Shown here: positions 5,153 to 5,552 of the stretch, one piece after another
Layout: each line of letters opens with the position of its first letter
Numbering within the stretch: position 1 is the first letter of the stretch
Assembly: GCA_021793055.1 (NCBI GenBank)
Contig: JAJYTL010000226.1
Coordinates: 1-5,552 of the forward strand
From: Pseudomonadota bacterium
Lineage (GTDB): Bacteria; Pseudomonadota; Alphaproteobacteria; Ferrovibrionales; Ferrovibrionaceae
Direction of reading: 5' to 3'
Length of the DNA: 5,552 nucleotides
Notes under the pieces: model-generated
What the model was told of the DNA's origin: nothing
Databases searched by the model: none
What the model saw: only the letters and a program-made list of their open reading frames with translations
Made by a program: the position numbers and the translations under genes

Positions 5153-5552
5153 ATGGCGTTCCACAAGCTCCTGATCGCGAACCGCGGCGAAATCGCCTGC
5201 CGCGTCATCCGCACCGCGAAGACGCTCGGCTTCGCCACCGTCGCGGTCCACAGCACGGCGGACGCGGCTGCCCGCCATGTGCGCGAGGCCGACGAGGCGG
5301 TGGCGATCGGCGGCGCCGAGGCGCGCGAGAGCTATCTCGATATCGCGGCGGTGATCGCGGCAGCTCGCCGATCCGGCGCCGACGCGATCCATCCGGGTTA
5401 CGGATTTCTCGCCGAGAACGCGGCCTTCGCCGCGGCTGTCGCCGCGGCCGGCCTACTCTTCATCGGGCCGAGCGCGGAAGCCATCGCCGCCATGGGCGAC
5501 AAGGCGGCGGCGAAACGCCGCATGATCGCGGCCGGCGTGCCCACTGTTCCGG
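5153..5552 (+). CDS. Biotin carboxylase / acyl-CoA carboxylase alpha subunit, N-terminal part (AtuF/MccA-like)
   Basis: The gene runs off the right edge after 133 complete codons. KLLIANRGEIACRVIRTAK (5-23) is the conserved N-terminus of biotin carboxylases, HPGYGFLAEN (80-89) and FIGPSAEAIAAMGDK (103-117) are further hallmarks of the pre-ATP-grasp domain, and KRRMIAAGVP (121-130) leads into the ATP-grasp domain. The enzyme carboxylates biotin with ATP and bicarbonate and hands it to the carboxyltransferase encoded at 2281. Whether the chain also carries a biotinyl domain (AMKM motif near the C-terminus) cannot be seen here, though single-chain alpha subunits do in this family. The gene starts 39 bases after the dehydrogenase stop, in the same frame. 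No clear Shine-Dalgarno precedes the ATG at 5153. A TTG at 5123 is an in-frame alternative that would add ten residues, but conservation begins just after the ATG. Confidence 0.93.
   Translation, partial: MAFHKLLIANRGEIACRVIRTAKTLGFATVAVHSTADAAARHVREADEAVAIGGAEARESYLDIAAVIAAARRSGADAIHPGYGFLAENAAFAAAVAAAGLLFIGPSAEAIAAMGDKAAAKRRMIAAGVPTVP

Noticed and set aside
3866..5392. 508-codon open frame on the minus strand opposite the acyl-CoA dehydrogenase and biotin carboxylase
   Set aside because: The complementary strand encodes two clear conserved enzymes; the antisense product is low-complexity and has no family features. The same applies to the antisense frame at 2740-4095.
1363..5552. Classical leucine/isovalerate (liu) operon
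   Set aside because: The dehydrogenase N-terminus and the carboxyltransferase segments look AtuD/AtuC-like, and the cluster begins with an SDR; kept only as an alternative because no search could be run.

Overview
The window is a GC-rich, densely coding stretch of bacterial chromosome. The codon use (third positions mostly G/C), the gene families and a GC-rich intergenic palindrome after a stop codon suggest an alphaproteobacterium; the genus cannot be read from the sequence. It carries acyl-CoA catabolism genes. I see no rRNA, tRNA, CRISPR array, insertion sequence, integrase or origin.

Layout: (1) the C-terminal 260 residues of an acyl-CoA dehydrogenase on the + strand, open at the left edge; (2) a perfect GC-rich hairpin between convergent genes; (3) a 99-residue SCP2-type lipid-binding protein on the - strand; (4) a 223-bp divergent intergenic region with a 22-bp near-perfect palindrome overlapping a good sigma-70-like promoter that points right; (5) a rightward cluster of four closely spaced genes: an SDR of the PECR/AtuB type, the beta (carboxyltransferase) subunit of a biotin-dependent acyl-CoA carboxylase, an acyl-CoA dehydrogenase resembling citronellyl-CoA dehydrogenase, and the start of a biotin carboxylase (alpha subunit) that runs off the right edge.

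The order SDR - carboxyltransferase - acyl-CoA dehydrogenase - biotin carboxylase matches atuB-C-D-F of the acyclic terpene utilization cluster of Pseudomonas, with no atuE-like hydratase between D and F. The likely logic is that a branched acyl-CoA is oxidised to the 2-enoyl-CoA, and the beta-methyl branch that blocks beta-oxidation is then carboxylated by the two-subunit biotin enzyme. The carboxyltransferase looks more like geranyl-CoA carboxylase than methylcrotonyl-CoA carboxylase in its substrate-side segments, but the true substrate cannot be settled from this window. The SDR carries the SGAAR active-site block of PECR (trans-2-enoyl-CoA reductase) instead of YxxxK, which sits awkwardly with the citronellol/citronellal dehydrogenase label given to AtuB-like proteins.

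No wholly new system is evident. The points most worth checking are the operator in the divergent region, the unusual SDR active site, and the left-hand dehydrogenase, which lacks a catalytic glutamate at both known positions. Family comparisons rest on recalled sequences, not on searches.
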